64,000 nt of DNA from Clostridium_AD sp964467165 (lineage in GTDB: Bacteria; Bacillota; Clostridia; Clostridiales; Clostridiaceae). The DNA lies in contig CAYXOL010000001.1 in assembly GCA_964467165.1 (NCBI GenBank), forward strand, positions 186,001-250,000, given 5' to 3'. Under the pieces are notes generated by a model. It was not told where the DNA came from, did no database searches, and worked only from the letters and a program-made list of their open reading frames with translations. The position numbers and the translations under genes were made by a program. This document shows, one piece after another, positions 9,363-18,485 of this stretch. Each line of letters opens with the position of its first letter. The first letter of the stretch is position 1.

Positions 9363-10139
9363 CTATCTCAGTAGGTAACCACCATCAACTGCTAAAACAG
9401 AACCATTTACAAATTGAGAAGCTTTACTTGCTAAGAATACTGTGGTTCCCATTAAATCATGGACATCTCCCCATCTACCCTCTGGTGTATGATCCATAAT
9501 TCTTTTATTTCTTTCTGGATCATTCATTGAAAATTCTGCAGCTTTTGTTTTAAAATATCCTGGTGCAATACCATTAACTTGAATATTATATTGTGCTAAT
9601 TCATCAGCATATGTTCTTGTTAAACCAGCGATACCGGCCTTTGAAGCAGTATACGCTGGTGACCATTGTCCGCCGAGGAAAGAGAACATTGAACAAATGT
9701 TAATAATCTTACCACTCTTTTGTGGAATCATATATTGTATAGCTTCATGAGTCATTTCAAATGCTGCTGTAAGATTAATAGCTATCATTGGGTCCCATTC
9801 TTTTCTACCAAACTCCAGTACTGGTTTAATTAAACAAATTCCTGCGCAGTTTATTAAAATATCCACTGAGCCTAATGTTTCAACACATTTATCAATTATT
9901 GCCTTAGGAACACCTGGTTTTGTTATGTCCCCTTCCATATACACCGCTTTTACGCCCTCGGCTTCAATTAATTTATTAAATCCTGCGTCATCTGGCATAA
10001 AACTTGGCATAAATATATTTGCTCCTGCTTTTGCAAGTGATAGAGAGAATGCCTGACCTAGTCCTGTGTTACCACCAGTTACAATTGCATTTTTACCTTT
10101 TACCGAAAAATAATCCATATGAAAATCTGTAATATTCAT
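9363..10139 (-). CDS. short-chain dehydrogenase/reductase (SDR)
   Basis: NAD(P)-dependent oxidoreductase of 258 residues. It has the Rossmann motif TGGNTGLG near residue 20, the INCAG motif, catalytic Ser upstream of YTASK (Tyr-x-x-x-Lys near 160) and the SDR ending GSVLAVDGGYLLR. It looks like the 2-deoxy-D-gluconate / gluconate 5-dehydrogenase branch (KduD-like). Start ATG behind GGAGGAATAAA. It is 11 bases from EtfA and 40 from the kinase. Probable job: interconversion of a polyol or hydroxy acid and its keto form before the kinase acts. Confidence 0.85.
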   Translation of the reverse strand: MNITDFHMDYFSVKGKNAIVTGGNTGLGQAFSLSLAKAGANIFMPSFMPDDAGFNKLIEAEGVKAVYMEGDITKPGVPKAIIDKCVETLGSVDILINCAGICLIKPVLEFGRKEWDPMIAINLTAAFEMTHEAIQYMIPQKSGKIINICSMFSFLGGQWSPAYTASKAGIAGLTRTYADELAQYNIQVNGIAPGYFKTKAAEFSMNDPERNKRIMDHTPEGRWGDVHDLMGTTVFLASKASQFVNGSVLAVDGGYLLR

Positions 10140-10150
10140 TTTTATTCCTC

Positions 10151-11095
10151 CTAGATTCTATTTTTATTTATTTTTTTTACCAATTTATCAATAAACTCTA
10201 TAGCATCTCCTTCAACAACAATATCTGCCAAACTACAAATAGGGGCATCCTTATTTATATTTACTGAAATTATATTTTCTACATTTTTTAATCCTTCAAT
10301 ATGTTGAAGTGATCCATAAATTCCTAATGCAATGTATAATTTTGGACTAACAGTTTTTCCTGATTGCCCTACTTGAATACTTCGGGAGGCAATACCACTA
10401 TCAACAATACTTCTACTAGCAGATACCATTCCATTCATTTCATCCGCTAATAAATATAGATGTTCAAAATCCCCTTTTACACCACCGCCACCGGAAATCA
10501 AAACTTCACTTTCTCTTATGTCCTTTGTTTTTTCTTTTTCTTTTGTTTCAAGTAGTCTAATCTTGCTTGGCTCTAAGGTAGTTGGTTTAAAGTTAATTTT
10601 CTCTGTTTTCTTAAAAGAAGCTGTAGTGTAGACAAATACATTGGGTCTTACACTCATCATAATTGTTTTACAATTACTGTTAACAATACCCGCAAAAATT
10701 TTACCGCTAAAGGCCGGTCTTACCATCTCCATTACACCATTATTATGCTCAATAGCTGTAACATCTGCAGTAAGGCCAGTTTTAAGCCTCATTGACAGTG
10801 TTGGGGCAAGCATCCTTCCTAAGTATGTGGCTGGAATAAGTATGCTATCAAAATCGTAAGTATGATGTAATTCTTCTATACAATTCGTTATGTTTTGAAC
10901 ATCATAATTCTTTATCTCTTCATTTTGTATAGTAATTAGATAATCAAATTTCCCATCAATTACGAACTGGTTATGATTAAAACAAATAGCATAGGTTTCA
11001 TATTCACTATCTCTATACATCCGATTTACTACTTCTAATAAATCTATGGAGTTCTGAAAATCTTCTTCATCAAAGTAGATTAAACTTCTTTTCAT
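10151..11095 (-). CDS. etfA: electron transfer flavoprotein alpha subunit
   Basis: FAD-binding ETF subunit of about 315 residues. The N-terminal half has GLTADVTAIE, and the C-terminal FAD domain has SGGGG, VSASRSIVDSG, QVGQSGKTVSP and GSLQHIEG, matching the ETF-alpha signature. There is no N-terminal ferredoxin domain, unlike the EtfA of some clostridial lactate complexes. ATG 11095 is preferred over an in-frame TTG at 11101; EtfB ends at 11098, so the two are translationally coupled. Partner of the adjacent EtfB and probably of the FAD dehydrogenase at 13342-14814. Confidence 0.9.
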   Translation of the reverse strand: MKRSLIYFDEEDFQNSIDLLEVVNRMYRDSEYETYAICFNHNQFVIDGKFDYLITIQNEEIKNYDVQNITNCIEELHHTYDFDSILIPATYLGRMLAPTLSMRLKTGLTADVTAIEHNNGVMEMVRPAFSGKIFAGIVNSNCKTIMMSVRPNVFVYTTASFKKTEKINFKPTTLEPSKIRLLETKEKEKTKDIRESEVLISGGGGVKGDFEHLYLLADEMNGMVSASRSIVDSGIASRSIQVGQSGKTVSPKLYIALGIYGSLQHIEGLKNVENIISVNINKDAPICSLADIVVEGDAIEFIDKLVKKINKNRI

Positions 11096-11097
11096 AA

Positions 11098-11892
11098 TCA
11101 AACAAATCCTTTATCTTTTAAAAATTTATACACCACTTCAATTCCGACCTCATCATTATGCACAACCACTTTCTCTTTCTTGTGAAGCTGCCTTACAAAT
11201 GTTCTATTTACTTTGGTTAATGACCCAGAAGTACCAACTTCATCTTGAAGGAACTTCAATTCTTCATTTGTAATCACTACTATCCTATGGCTCACATTAA
11301 GCTCTAAATCCTTGTATTTTACAAAAGGCAATTTATACTTGCTCTCTTTTCCTATACTTAAAACACATGGAAGTGCTAGCTCGTATTTTGAATATGTTTT
11401 CTCACAATCAACCTGAACTAATACACTATCCTGCTCTAAACTCTCCTCATAAACCTTCACAATGTTAGATAGCTGACTAATTTTTAATATTTCAGCAATC
11501 TGCGCCGGTATGTGGGCAGTATCTCCATCCAAGGAATGGCTCCCAGTAAGAATGAAATCATATTCCTCTTCCCTTAAATGCTTAGCTATGATTTTACTTG
11601 TTACATAAGTATCACTGCCCACATAGTGTTTATCAGATATAAGTATTGCTTTGTCAACATCCCGCCTCAGCAAATCCTCTATAAGAGGAATAGTGCTTTG
11701 CGGAGCCATAGTAACTATTTCCACAAAAGTCCCTATTTTTTTTTCTTTTACTCTTAAAGCAACCGCTAAGGCACAGGCATCCTCAGGATTAAGGATTAAC
11801 TTTACATTTTCTCTAACCAATACATTTTTTTCGTAATCATATGTAAAGTTATCCACATCTGGAATGAACTTAATTAGACAAATTATTTTCAA
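11098..11892 (-). CDS. etfB: electron transfer flavoprotein beta subunit
   Basis: 264-residue ETF beta subunit. It starts MKIICLIKFIPDVD and contains the NPEDACALAVALRVKE block and a TGSHSLDGDTAHIPAQIAE segment that in family members binds the nucleotide. Its 5' end overlaps the MFS gene by 23 bases and its 3' end abuts etfA, showing tight coupling. Whether it is a bifurcating ETF (with a second FAD in EtfB) needs structure-based comparison. The gene context, with a GlcD-like FAD dehydrogenase, is the one found for bifurcating or confurcating lactate-type dehydrogenases. Confidence 0.9.
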   Translation of the reverse strand: MKIICLIKFIPDVDNFTYDYEKNVLVRENVKLILNPEDACALAVALRVKEKKIGTFVEIVTMAPQSTIPLIEDLLRRDVDKAILISDKHYVGSDTYVTSKIIAKHLREEEYDFILTGSHSLDGDTAHIPAQIAEILKISQLSNIVKVYEESLEQDSVLVQVDCEKTYSKYELALPCVLSIGKESKYKLPFVKYKDLELNVSHRIVVITNEELKFLQDEVGTSGSLTKVNRTFVRQLHKKEKVVVHNDEVGIEVVYKFLKDKGFV

Positions 11893-13159
11893 CTTTAGCT
11901 TTTTCCTTTTTATTAAGAGTAGTAAATACTGTTACTAATACTATAGCAAAAACGCCCATTATTGCACTTGATATGAAGTACGCATTATATCCACCATTGT
12001 CTCCAAAATTCTTAAATAGAGCACTGTTAAATATCGGTAATATAATGTCTGGCAAGTACCCAAGTAAAGATATTAATCCTATTGCTGCTCCAACTATCTT
12101 ATCATCAATCTTTGTATCACCAATTAATGACCAATAAGTACCACGAATAGCATATAAGAATATTCCTGTTGCTATAACCAATATATAGAACATGTTCTTG
12201 CTTAAACTAGTTGGTAAAATGGCTATTAGAAGAAGACAAACTACTGCTCCTAAAAGTGCACCGCTTAGAGTTTTTCCTTTTCCAAATTTGTCTGCTAAAA
12301 ATCCCCCAATTATTCCACCTACAGGTCTCATCCAAAGAACAATTACCATAATAGTTGCTACACTTACTGCATCAACCCCAACGTTAGATTGTAGGAACCC
12401 TCCAAGGTAATAAACTGTCCAATATACTGAATAAGCCATGAATATAATTCCACCCATTATAAACACATATTTATTCTTGAATACCTCTGAAAAATCTGAC
12501 AACTTGACTTTTTGTTTAGTGGCTACACTTGCACCATTTTGGTATCCAGCTTTTTTATCATCTTCAACGAAGATTGTAACAAGTATGCCAACTACAAATA
12601 CAATTATTGAGTACATATATATAATTGATACTATAGCTGCCCTCTTATCTACTAATTCTGTACTTGCACCCATTACCTTAGTGAAAATATAAAGTGCAAA
12701 ACTTGCAAGTAGTGCTTCTACTACACCTCGTCCACCATCAAGTATTCCGAAGAATCGACCTTCTTCTTCTTTCTTGGCAAGCAATTTTACAATCTTCATA
12801 TGAGCACTCCAGAAGGTAAATACAGAGAATATACCCCAAATACCATAAATAACAACTACATTCTTGTAACTAGGAATTTGAGCAAACCAGAATCCGCCAG
12901 CTGCAGTTCCAATAAGTGAAATTGATAATAACCACTTGGCAGAAAATTTATCACTTAATAAACCACTTGGAAAATACCCAGCTACCCATACAAGTCCGAG
13001 TACTGAATAAATAGAATTTAATTGAGGTAATGTCATATTGAAAACCTGTAAAAGAGTTTCCTGATAGTTTGTCTTTAAATAAATGATTGGAAATATCGCT
13101 CCTGCTGCTAGAACAATTAGCATAAATTGAAAATACCTTTTGAAATTTTTATTATTCAC
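11870..13159 (-). CDS. MFS transporter, organophosphate/sugar-phosphate-like
   Basis: Twelve-helix major facilitator of 429 residues; the motif GLLSDKFSAKW follows helix 2 and GGFLADKFGKGK lies in the second half. The layout resembles the OPA (GlpT/UhpT-like) or related sugar-acid permeases. Translation starts at GTG 13157-13159 behind GGGGGAAAAT. It is located between the FAD dehydrogenase and etfB and is probably the uptake system for the substrate of this operon. Confidence 0.8.
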   Translation of the reverse strand: MNNKNFKRYFQFMLIVLAAGAIFPIIYLKTNYQETLLQVFNMTLPQLNSIYSVLGLVWVAGYFPSGLLSDKFSAKWLLSISLIGTAAGGFWFAQIPSYKNVVVIYGIWGIFSVFTFWSAHMKIVKLLAKKEEEGRFFGILDGGRGVVEALLASFALYIFTKVMGASTELVDKRAAIVSIIYMYSIIVFVVGILVTIFVEDDKKAGYQNGASVATKQKVKLSDFSEVFKNKYVFIMGGIIFMAYSVYWTVYYLGGFLQSNVGVDAVSVATIMVIVLWMRPVGGIIGGFLADKFGKGKTLSGALLGAVVCLLLIAILPTSLSKNMFYILVIATGIFLYAIRGTYWSLIGDTKIDDKIVGAAIGLISLLGYLPDIILPIFNSALFKNFGDNGGYNAYFISSAIMGVFAIVLVTVFTTLNKKEKAKVENNLSN

Positions 13160-13251
13160 ACATTTTCCCCCTTCAACAAATAATTTTTATTTTAAAGTGC
13201 TTTTTAGACACACTTTAATCCTGTAACCCTTTTCTTTGCGTTTATACCATT

Positions 13252-13275
13252 GGCTTAAGAATTTACTCTTAAGCC
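13252..13275. repeat. hairpin between FAD dehydrogenase and MFS genes
   Basis: GGCTTAAGA / TCTTAAGCC, 9-bp perfect stem with a 6-base loop. A second hairpin, TTAAAGTG / CACTTTAA, sits at about 13192-13218. No T run follows the first, so they may be mRNA-processing or partial-termination sites that set the ratio between the dehydrogenase and the downstream genes. Confidence 0.5.
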
Positions 13276-13341
13276 TGTGCAATTAGTTTATTCTTTATAT
13301 TAAGCATTTGCCAAAATACGACTTAAATTTAAAATTTGTTC

Positions 13342-14814
13342 TTATTTTTGATATTTAATGCCATCTTCTTGTGGGTAAATAGTTCCAAAGTTCATAATAC
13401 CCTTTGGATCAAAGGCTTCTTTTAATTTTTCTAACATATAATATGCTGTGCCATGTTCTGCTTTTGTCCATTCGTTACGAAACTTGCCAATTCCGTGGTG
13501 GTGACACATAGAGCCTCCAAGTTTTAATGTTTCCTCTACAATAATTCTTTGTATTGGATGATGGTATATTCTCATTTCATCTTCTGGTGCACAGTTGATA
13601 TTATAATTATAAACAAAGTACATATTAGTACCATTTAAGTAACTATGAGATGAATGTCCGCCCAGCATTGTTAAGTCATTTGCTCTCTGAAATTCATTTC
13701 CAATCCTGTTAATAACGTTATGATAAATTTTAGTAATTGTTTCCCAGTTAGCTGAAATCTCTGTTGTATATCCATCATGTTTATCATTATCTATCATTCC
13801 TTGAACCTCATCATCAATATCTTGTTGTGACCAGTTCAAATGGTTAAACCAATCTTCGATAAGCTTGCTGTCTACTTGTTCAACAATACTATCTTTAAAT
13901 TTTTCAACAGCATCATCAATACCTTTCCCAGTAGCATTTACCATTTCTTTATTTCCTTCAGCCATAAATATTAATACACATTTACCCTTGTAAAAGTGAT
14001 AAAAATGTTGCCTTGCATCTTCTTCTGTATATGTACGAGCAACAGATGGGCGATAACCATTTACCATAACTTCTCTCAATACTTTAACTCCAGTTTCTAC
14101 ATCCTTTACAAGGTATCCATAGAACTTATTATTCTCTGGGAAAAACTTAAATATTTTAATGCTAACTTCTGTAATATAGCATAATGTTCCTTCATTACCG
14201 ATAACAACGTGCCTTATATCTGGTCCTCCAGCACGGCGTGAAACATTCTTGATTCTTGAAATATGTCCATCTGGAAAAACGCATTCTAGTCCTACTACCA
14301 TATCTTCAATTCCACCATATAAGGTTGAGAATTGTCCAATACTTCTTGTTGCTACCAGCCCTCCATACTCCGCAACTGGCTTAGATTGGGGAGAATGTCC
14401 TGCTGTATACCCTACTTTTCGGAGTTCATCTTCAAGTGCTTGTAGTGCAACTCCTGCTTGCACTGTTGCTTCCATGTTATATTCATCAATTTTAATAATC
14501 TTATTCAGATTCTTCCCATCAATTACAAGTGTTAATTCCTTCCAGTTTTCTAGACCACCTTCCGTGGCAGTCTTACCACTTCTTGGTATTACATTAATAC
14601 TGTTTTCATTGCAATACATTAAAAGGGCTTTTACTTCCTCAACAGACTTAGGAAACACAATTGCTGTAGGCATTGGTAGATCCAATACTTTTTTAGCTTT
14701 TGCATATTTTTTATATCGATCTGCAGATGCATCATATAAATCATCATAATTTGTGTTGATTTGTTCTTCAGTTAAAATCCCCTTTAAATCCTCTAATATT
14801 TTCTCTTTATTCAT
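13342..14814 (-). CDS. FAD-binding dehydrogenase, GlcD / alkyl-DHAP-synthase type
   Basis: About 490-residue flavoenzyme with a PCMH-type FAD domain (FPKSVEEVKALLMYCNE, VIPRSGKTATEGG, AGVALQALEDELRKVGY, SPQSKPVAEYGGLVATRSIG, GNEGTLCYITEV) and an FAD-oxidase C-terminal domain ending HPKGIMNFG-like (DPKGIMNFGTIYP). The histidine cluster CHHHGIGKFR matches the HHHG motif of alkyl-DHAP-synthase relatives more than the EHGIG of glycolate/lactate dehydrogenases. ATG 14814 has AGGAGG nine bases upstream; an in-frame TTG at 14820 is too close. First gene of the operon. With the two ETF genes it probably passes electrons from a hydroxy acid or polyol to NAD or ferredoxin; substrate unknown. Confidence 0.85.
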   Translation of the reverse strand: MNKEKILEDLKGILTEEQINTNYDDLYDASADRYKKYAKAKKVLDLPMPTAIVFPKSVEEVKALLMYCNENSINVIPRSGKTATEGGLENWKELTLVIDGKNLNKIIKIDEYNMEATVQAGVALQALEDELRKVGYTAGHSPQSKPVAEYGGLVATRSIGQFSTLYGGIEDMVVGLECVFPDGHISRIKNVSRRAGGPDIRHVVIGNEGTLCYITEVSIKIFKFFPENNKFYGYLVKDVETGVKVLREVMVNGYRPSVARTYTEEDARQHFYHFYKGKCVLIFMAEGNKEMVNATGKGIDDAVEKFKDSIVEQVDSKLIEDWFNHLNWSQQDIDDEVQGMIDNDKHDGYTTEISANWETITKIYHNVINRIGNEFQRANDLTMLGGHSSHSYLNGTNMYFVYNYNINCAPEDEMRIYHHPIQRIIVEETLKLGGSMCHHHGIGKFRNEWTKAEHGTAYYMLEKLKEAFDPKGIMNFGTIYPQEDGIKYQK

Positions 14815-14905
14815 TAACAAATTCCTCCTAAATTAAACAACTTTGAATTTTTTTCATTTATTATTGTTTATTATTTTTGTTTGTTTGGCTTGTACTTCTA
14901 AATAT

Positions 14906-14934
14906 ATAATACAATTATTAAAATTTTCTGTCAA
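14906..14934 (-). promoter_or_regulatory. sigma-A promoter of the FAD dehydrogenase operon
   Basis: On the minus strand, TTGACA (14934-14929), a 17-base spacer and TATTAT (14911-14906), about 92 bases before the dehydrogenase start. Near-consensus. Confidence 0.75.
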
Positions 14935-14943
14935 CGATTTTAT

Positions 14944-14994
14944 GGAAAATTATTCGTTTTTCTTTTATTTATATATTTATACGGAAAATTTTCC
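14944..14994. promoter_or_regulatory. putative RpiR operator pair
   Basis: A perfect 12-bp palindrome GGAAAATTTTCC at 14983-14994 and a partial copy GGAAAATTATTC at 14944-14955, 39 bases apart, lie just upstream of the -35 box and between the divergent dehydrogenase and RpiR genes. Known RpiR-family sites are often palindromes of this sort. Inference from position and symmetry. Confidence 0.5.
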
Positions 14995-15180
14995 ACTTTC
15001 ATATTGATTATTATTTTTATATAACATTTTTTAAAGACTTTACTAACCCTACCATTGGTGCTAAAATTAAATGTAATCACTTTTTTATCCTTAGTCAACT
15101 GCTAACTGCGAACTGCCCTAAAGTGATAGTAGCTTTCTACCTAATTCATGTAAAACAAGGAGTTGTATATAACATTAATT

Positions 15181-15918
15181 ATGATAAATATTGATTTTAA
15201 TAAATTAAATCCTTTGGAGAAACAAATATATGAAATCCTTCTTACCTTATCAAAGGATAATCCCAACATTAAAATAACACATGCTGCAGAGGCATGTAGT
15301 TGCTCTATATCGAAGATTTCCAAGTTTGTTAAAAAACTGGGATTCAATAACTATAAACAGTATATGGATTTTTTATATGGAAATGAGATTCCTCAAAAGA
15401 AATCTTCTAGTGAGCTCGAACGAATTAAGAATTTTATAGATGATTTTGATATGTCTTTGGTTGATGAATTTATTGAACTTATGAATTCATATGAAAAGAT
15501 TATTCTATTTGGTTATGGTCCTTCATTTATTTGTACTCAATACTTTGAATATAAATTACGGATAAATACAAATAAATTTATTATTTCTGTACCTGACGAA
15601 ATCTCAGTAGAGACATTAATCGATGACAATAGTCTACTTGTTATTTTTTCAACAACCGGTAAATTCAAATCTTTTGAGAGAATTTACAACTTGTCCAAAG
15701 AGAGTAATTGCCAAGTTCTATTAATTGCGGAAGAATATAATGATTCCTTACTTTCTAATTGCGATAAATTTTTCTGGCTATCTAAAATTTCTCAATCAAA
15801 TGATTTGAAACCCCATGAAAAATCAAGAATCACTTTTTTTATTTTTATCGAAGAGGTTATACAACATATCATTTTTAATAACCGATTAGAAGCTTCTAAA
15901 AAAAGTGAAAATTTATAA
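15181..15918 (+). CDS. RpiR-family transcriptional regulator
   Basis: About 245 residues: N-terminal HTH_6 domain (LNPLEKQIYEILLTLSKDNP, CSCSISKISKFVKKLGFNNYKQYM) and a C-terminal SIS sugar-phosphate-sensing domain (IILFGYGPSF, LLVIFSTTGKFKSF). The start is uncertain: AAGGAG (15157-15162) touches a TTG at 15163 with no spacing, while ATG 15181 is 18 bases away; the ATG opens the conserved part. Divergent from the FAD dehydrogenase operon, it probably controls that operon in response to a phosphorylated sugar intermediate, which fits the FGGY kinase. Confidence 0.85.
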   Translation: MINIDFNKLNPLEKQIYEILLTLSKDNPNIKITHAAEACSCSISKISKFVKKLGFNNYKQYMDFLYGNEIPQKKSSSELERIKNFIDDFDMSLVDEFIELMNSYEKIILFGYGPSFICTQYFEYKLRINTNKFIISVPDEISVETLIDDNSLLVIFSTTGKFKSFERIYNLSKESNCQVLLIAEEYNDSLLSNCDKFFWLSKISQSNDLKPHEKSRITFFIFIEEVIQHIIFNNRLEASKKSENL

Positions 15919-16142
15919 TTTAATTTACAGCATAGCATTTAAATTTTAGCTGCTTTTTTCTATATATGTGAGCTTAACGTCCATGGTAGTTCAAACCGTT
16001 TGTATTTTATTGACAATGACTAACAAACTATGATAATATAAAAAAACATTTTTACGTTACGTATACACAAATATTATAGGTATGATTTGGCTTTCACTTG
16101 AGTACTATGGAAGTTGTTAGAGTTGATAGAATCATTAAAAGT

Positions 16143-18485
16143 CTAGTATCTAGATTTAGTGTAGTTAGACCCGCTTTGAGGTGAAAGATCCAATGGAACT
16201 CTTTGATTCCTATAGAAAAGATAAGGACGGTAAATTTGATCTTGGCCTTGCTTATAGTTAAAGAAGTTATTGAAGCTCATAGGGCATATGCAACATGTAA
16301 CGTGTTGCATATGCCCCCTAAATTTAAAGTAACTCTTTAAGTTACAATTCATTTTTTTTATTATATATTCAATTAATTCATTATAAGGAACTGCTTTACT
16401 ATAAAGATAACCCTGATATTTATCACAGCCAAGTTCATGAAGAATTTGCCTTTGCTCTTCATTCTCAACATATTCTGCTAGTACTGAATAATTTAATGAC
16501 TTGCCTAAAAATATAATGGATGAAATAATATTACGACAGTTGTTATTGGATAAAATCTCTCGCACAAGTGAACCATCAAGTTTAATTGTATCAAAATCAT
16601 ATTCTTTAAGGTACAATAAAGAGCTATGTCCCATACCAAAATCATCCATTTCTAATTTAATTCCCAAGCTTTTTAAAGATAGAATGTTATTTATAATCCT
16701 CTTGCTGCTTGCCAAAGCCAATTGTTCAGTTATTTCGATTTTAAGGTCTTGTGGTGTAACTTGGTTTTTACTCATAATTTTTTCAAGATTTTCGATAAAA
16801 CTGTCACTTTCTAATTGAACTGCAGAAATATTAACAGATACCTTAATATTTTCAAATCCCGAATTGTGAATTTTTACCATATCACTACAAGCCGTGTCCA
16901 ATATCCAGTAACCAAGTTTATCAATCAATTGCGCCTCCTCTGCAAGTGCAATTATCAATGGAGGGTATATGTAGCCATAGCTATCATGGTTCCATCTCAA
17001 TAATTCCTCTACTCCAAAAATATTCCCCTCATAATCGACTTGTGGTTGATAAAACAAACTTATTTTGTTGTTTTGCAGATCATTTTCTAAATCAGCAACC
17101 AGAAGTCTGGAAATATTACCTATTTCATCATACCTGGCTAAGAGTGTAGACGCCATTCCACGTTCCTCCACCTCTTTGTATTTGTCATATACCTTTTTTA
17201 GATTGTTTAACACCTGCTTGTGTGAAATACCTTCAGCAAGTTTAACAAATGGTATATAACAAAGCGTTCCCAATATTAAATTGAAAAATTGCAATATACT
17301 TCCATTGATGGAATCTGTAGAGGCATATCCACTTAAAAAAATAGGTGTTGTCCATTCAACGAGATTGCATGTATAGGGTACAAGGCCGTAATACATTGCT
17401 ATGAAAGAAGTCAATGTCAGAATAATCGGCACTAGTAGAAAGGGGATAATATAAATAGGATTTAATACAATAGGTATTCCAAAAATCACCAACTCATTAA
17501 TGTTAAATATAACTGGGATAAGTGAGAGTTTTGCGAGACGCCTTTGGCTTTTGCCGCCTCTTACTATCAAAATTGCAATTATGAGACATAACGTAGCACC
17601 ACAACCACCCATTAAAACAAAATTATCAAAAAAGATTTTGGTAAATATGGCTGTTGGTTTCTTACCTAACTCAATTAAATGATGGTTATTTGTAAGACCG
17701 GGCATAAATATGCTTTGAGCAACAGGTTCAAGAATATTGCTACCATGCATGCCAAAAAACCATAAAATATGAATAATCGATACAAAAAAAATAGCACTCC
17801 AAAAGGGAGATTTAATTTTCAAAAATACATCAATCAGAAAGTTAGATTGAAAACTTTGCAAATCAGAAACGCCCAAAAATGAAGTGAGTACCTGACTTAT
17901 TATAGCAAAGACTGCTATTGTAATTGCAGCAGGATAGATAGACCATAACGCATAATTAAATACAGGACTCGCTCCATCGGTAAAAACTTTTATCTTCAGA
18001 ATTTTTATGGAGCTAAGCTTTAAGAATAGCATGGATGAGGTAATTGCTACTATAATTGCAAGAAAAATGCCTGCTACTCCAAAATTTCCAATACAAAATC
18101 CTGCTTTGCTAATTCCGGAAATTGCGATAAATGAACATAGTGATATTGAAGTTGCAATAATTGGGCTTACATTATGACCATAACGTTCGTCAGCCTCAAT
18201 GACATAGGAATAACTTATGCACAAAACCATAATTAATGCCATGATATTGAAAGTACCTTCACGAATATACAGAAATATGTTTGCCCATTGATTTCCAAAC
18301 ACTTCTTTCATCATGCCTTGATATGCTTGAATCGGTAAACTCATAAAAAGCAAAGCCATAGAACCTATCAGCAAAATAGGTGTCATGTAAGTAAGCCCTC
18401 TCTTTACAGATGATAGCACCATACTTTTTTCGAGTTTCTCATTAAACTTATAAAATATTTTAACAACTTTGTTTAAATTCAGCAT
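16143..18485 (-). CDS. PTS EIIC (cellobiose type)-EAL fusion, c-di-GMP phosphodiesterase
   Basis: About 780 residues. Residues 1-415 form a PTS EIIC membrane domain with WFFGMHGSNILEP and FNINELVIFGIPIVLNP, the substrate-site motifs of lactose/cellobiose EIICs. Residues about 460-710 form an EAL domain: GVEELLRW in place of GVEALLRW, VNISAVQLE, EITEQLAL, DDFGMGHSSL, IKLDGSLV, EYVENEEQ and QGYLYSKAVP. The metal and catalytic acidic residues are kept, so it should be active. No EIIA or EIIB is nearby, suggesting a sugar sensor rather than a transporter. Methionine 3 (18485) has GAGGTG at better spacing than 18491. The last about 60 residues, rich in aromatic and basic residues, do not belong to EAL and are read antisense through a histidine-kinase relic. 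Confidence 0.88.
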   Translation of the reverse strand: MLNLNKVVKIFYKFNEKLEKSMVLSSVKRGLTYMTPILLIGSMALLFMSLPIQAYQGMMKEVFGNQWANIFLYIREGTFNIMALIMVLCISYSYVIEADERYGHNVSPIIATSISLCSFIAISGISKAGFCIGNFGVAGIFLAIIVAITSSMLFLKLSSIKILKIKVFTDGASPVFNYALWSIYPAAITIAVFAIISQVLTSFLGVSDLQSFQSNFLIDVFLKIKSPFWSAIFFVSIIHILWFFGMHGSNILEPVAQSIFMPGLTNNHHLIELGKKPTAIFTKIFFDNFVLMGGCGATLCLIIAILIVRGGKSQRRLAKLSLIPVIFNINELVIFGIPIVLNPIYIIPFLLVPIILTLTSFIAMYYGLVPYTCNLVEWTTPIFLSGYASTDSINGSILQFFNLILGTLCYIPFVKLAEGISHKQVLNNLKKVYDKYKEVEERGMASTLLARYDEIGNISRLLVADLENDLQNNKISLFYQPQVDYEGNIFGVEELLRWNHDSYGYIYPPLIIALAEEAQLIDKLGYWILDTACSDMVKIHNSGFENIKVSVNISAVQLESDSFIENLEKIMSKNQVTPQDLKIEITEQLALASSKRIINNILSLKSLGIKLEMDDFGMGHSSLLYLKEYDFDTIKLDGSLVREILSNNNCRNIISSIIFLGKSLNYSVLAEYVENEEQRQILHELGCDKYQGYLYSKAVPYNELIEYIIKKMNCNLKSYFKFRGHMQHVTCCICPMSFNNFFNYKQGQDQIYRPYLFYRNQRVPLDLSPQSGSNYTKSRY
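16175..16308 (+). pseudogene. 3'-terminal relic of a sensor histidine kinase
   Basis: On the plus strand one frame reads VKDPMELFDSYRKDKDGKF then DLGLAY (16178-16255). After one extra base it continues VKEVIEAHRAYATCN (from 16257). Together this is the F-box/G2-box end of a HATPase domain (consensus lFe.FyR.dk.G.GLGLa.vK.iieaHgG). The fragment has no 5' part and one frameshift. It overlaps the C-terminal codons of the EIIC-EAL gene on the opposite strand. Confidence 0.6.
16282..16316. repeat. 14-bp perfect inverted repeat at 3' end of EIIC-EAL gene
   Basis: GGGCATATGCAACA and its exact complement with a 7-base loop, inside the apparent C-terminal tail codons of the fusion. It may be the original terminator of that gene, now read through. 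Confidence 0.6.

Noticed and set aside
14249..14749. 166-codon open frame antisense to the FAD dehydrogenase
   Set aside because: Shadow of the coding frame; low-complexity Ser/Pro translation, no site upstream.
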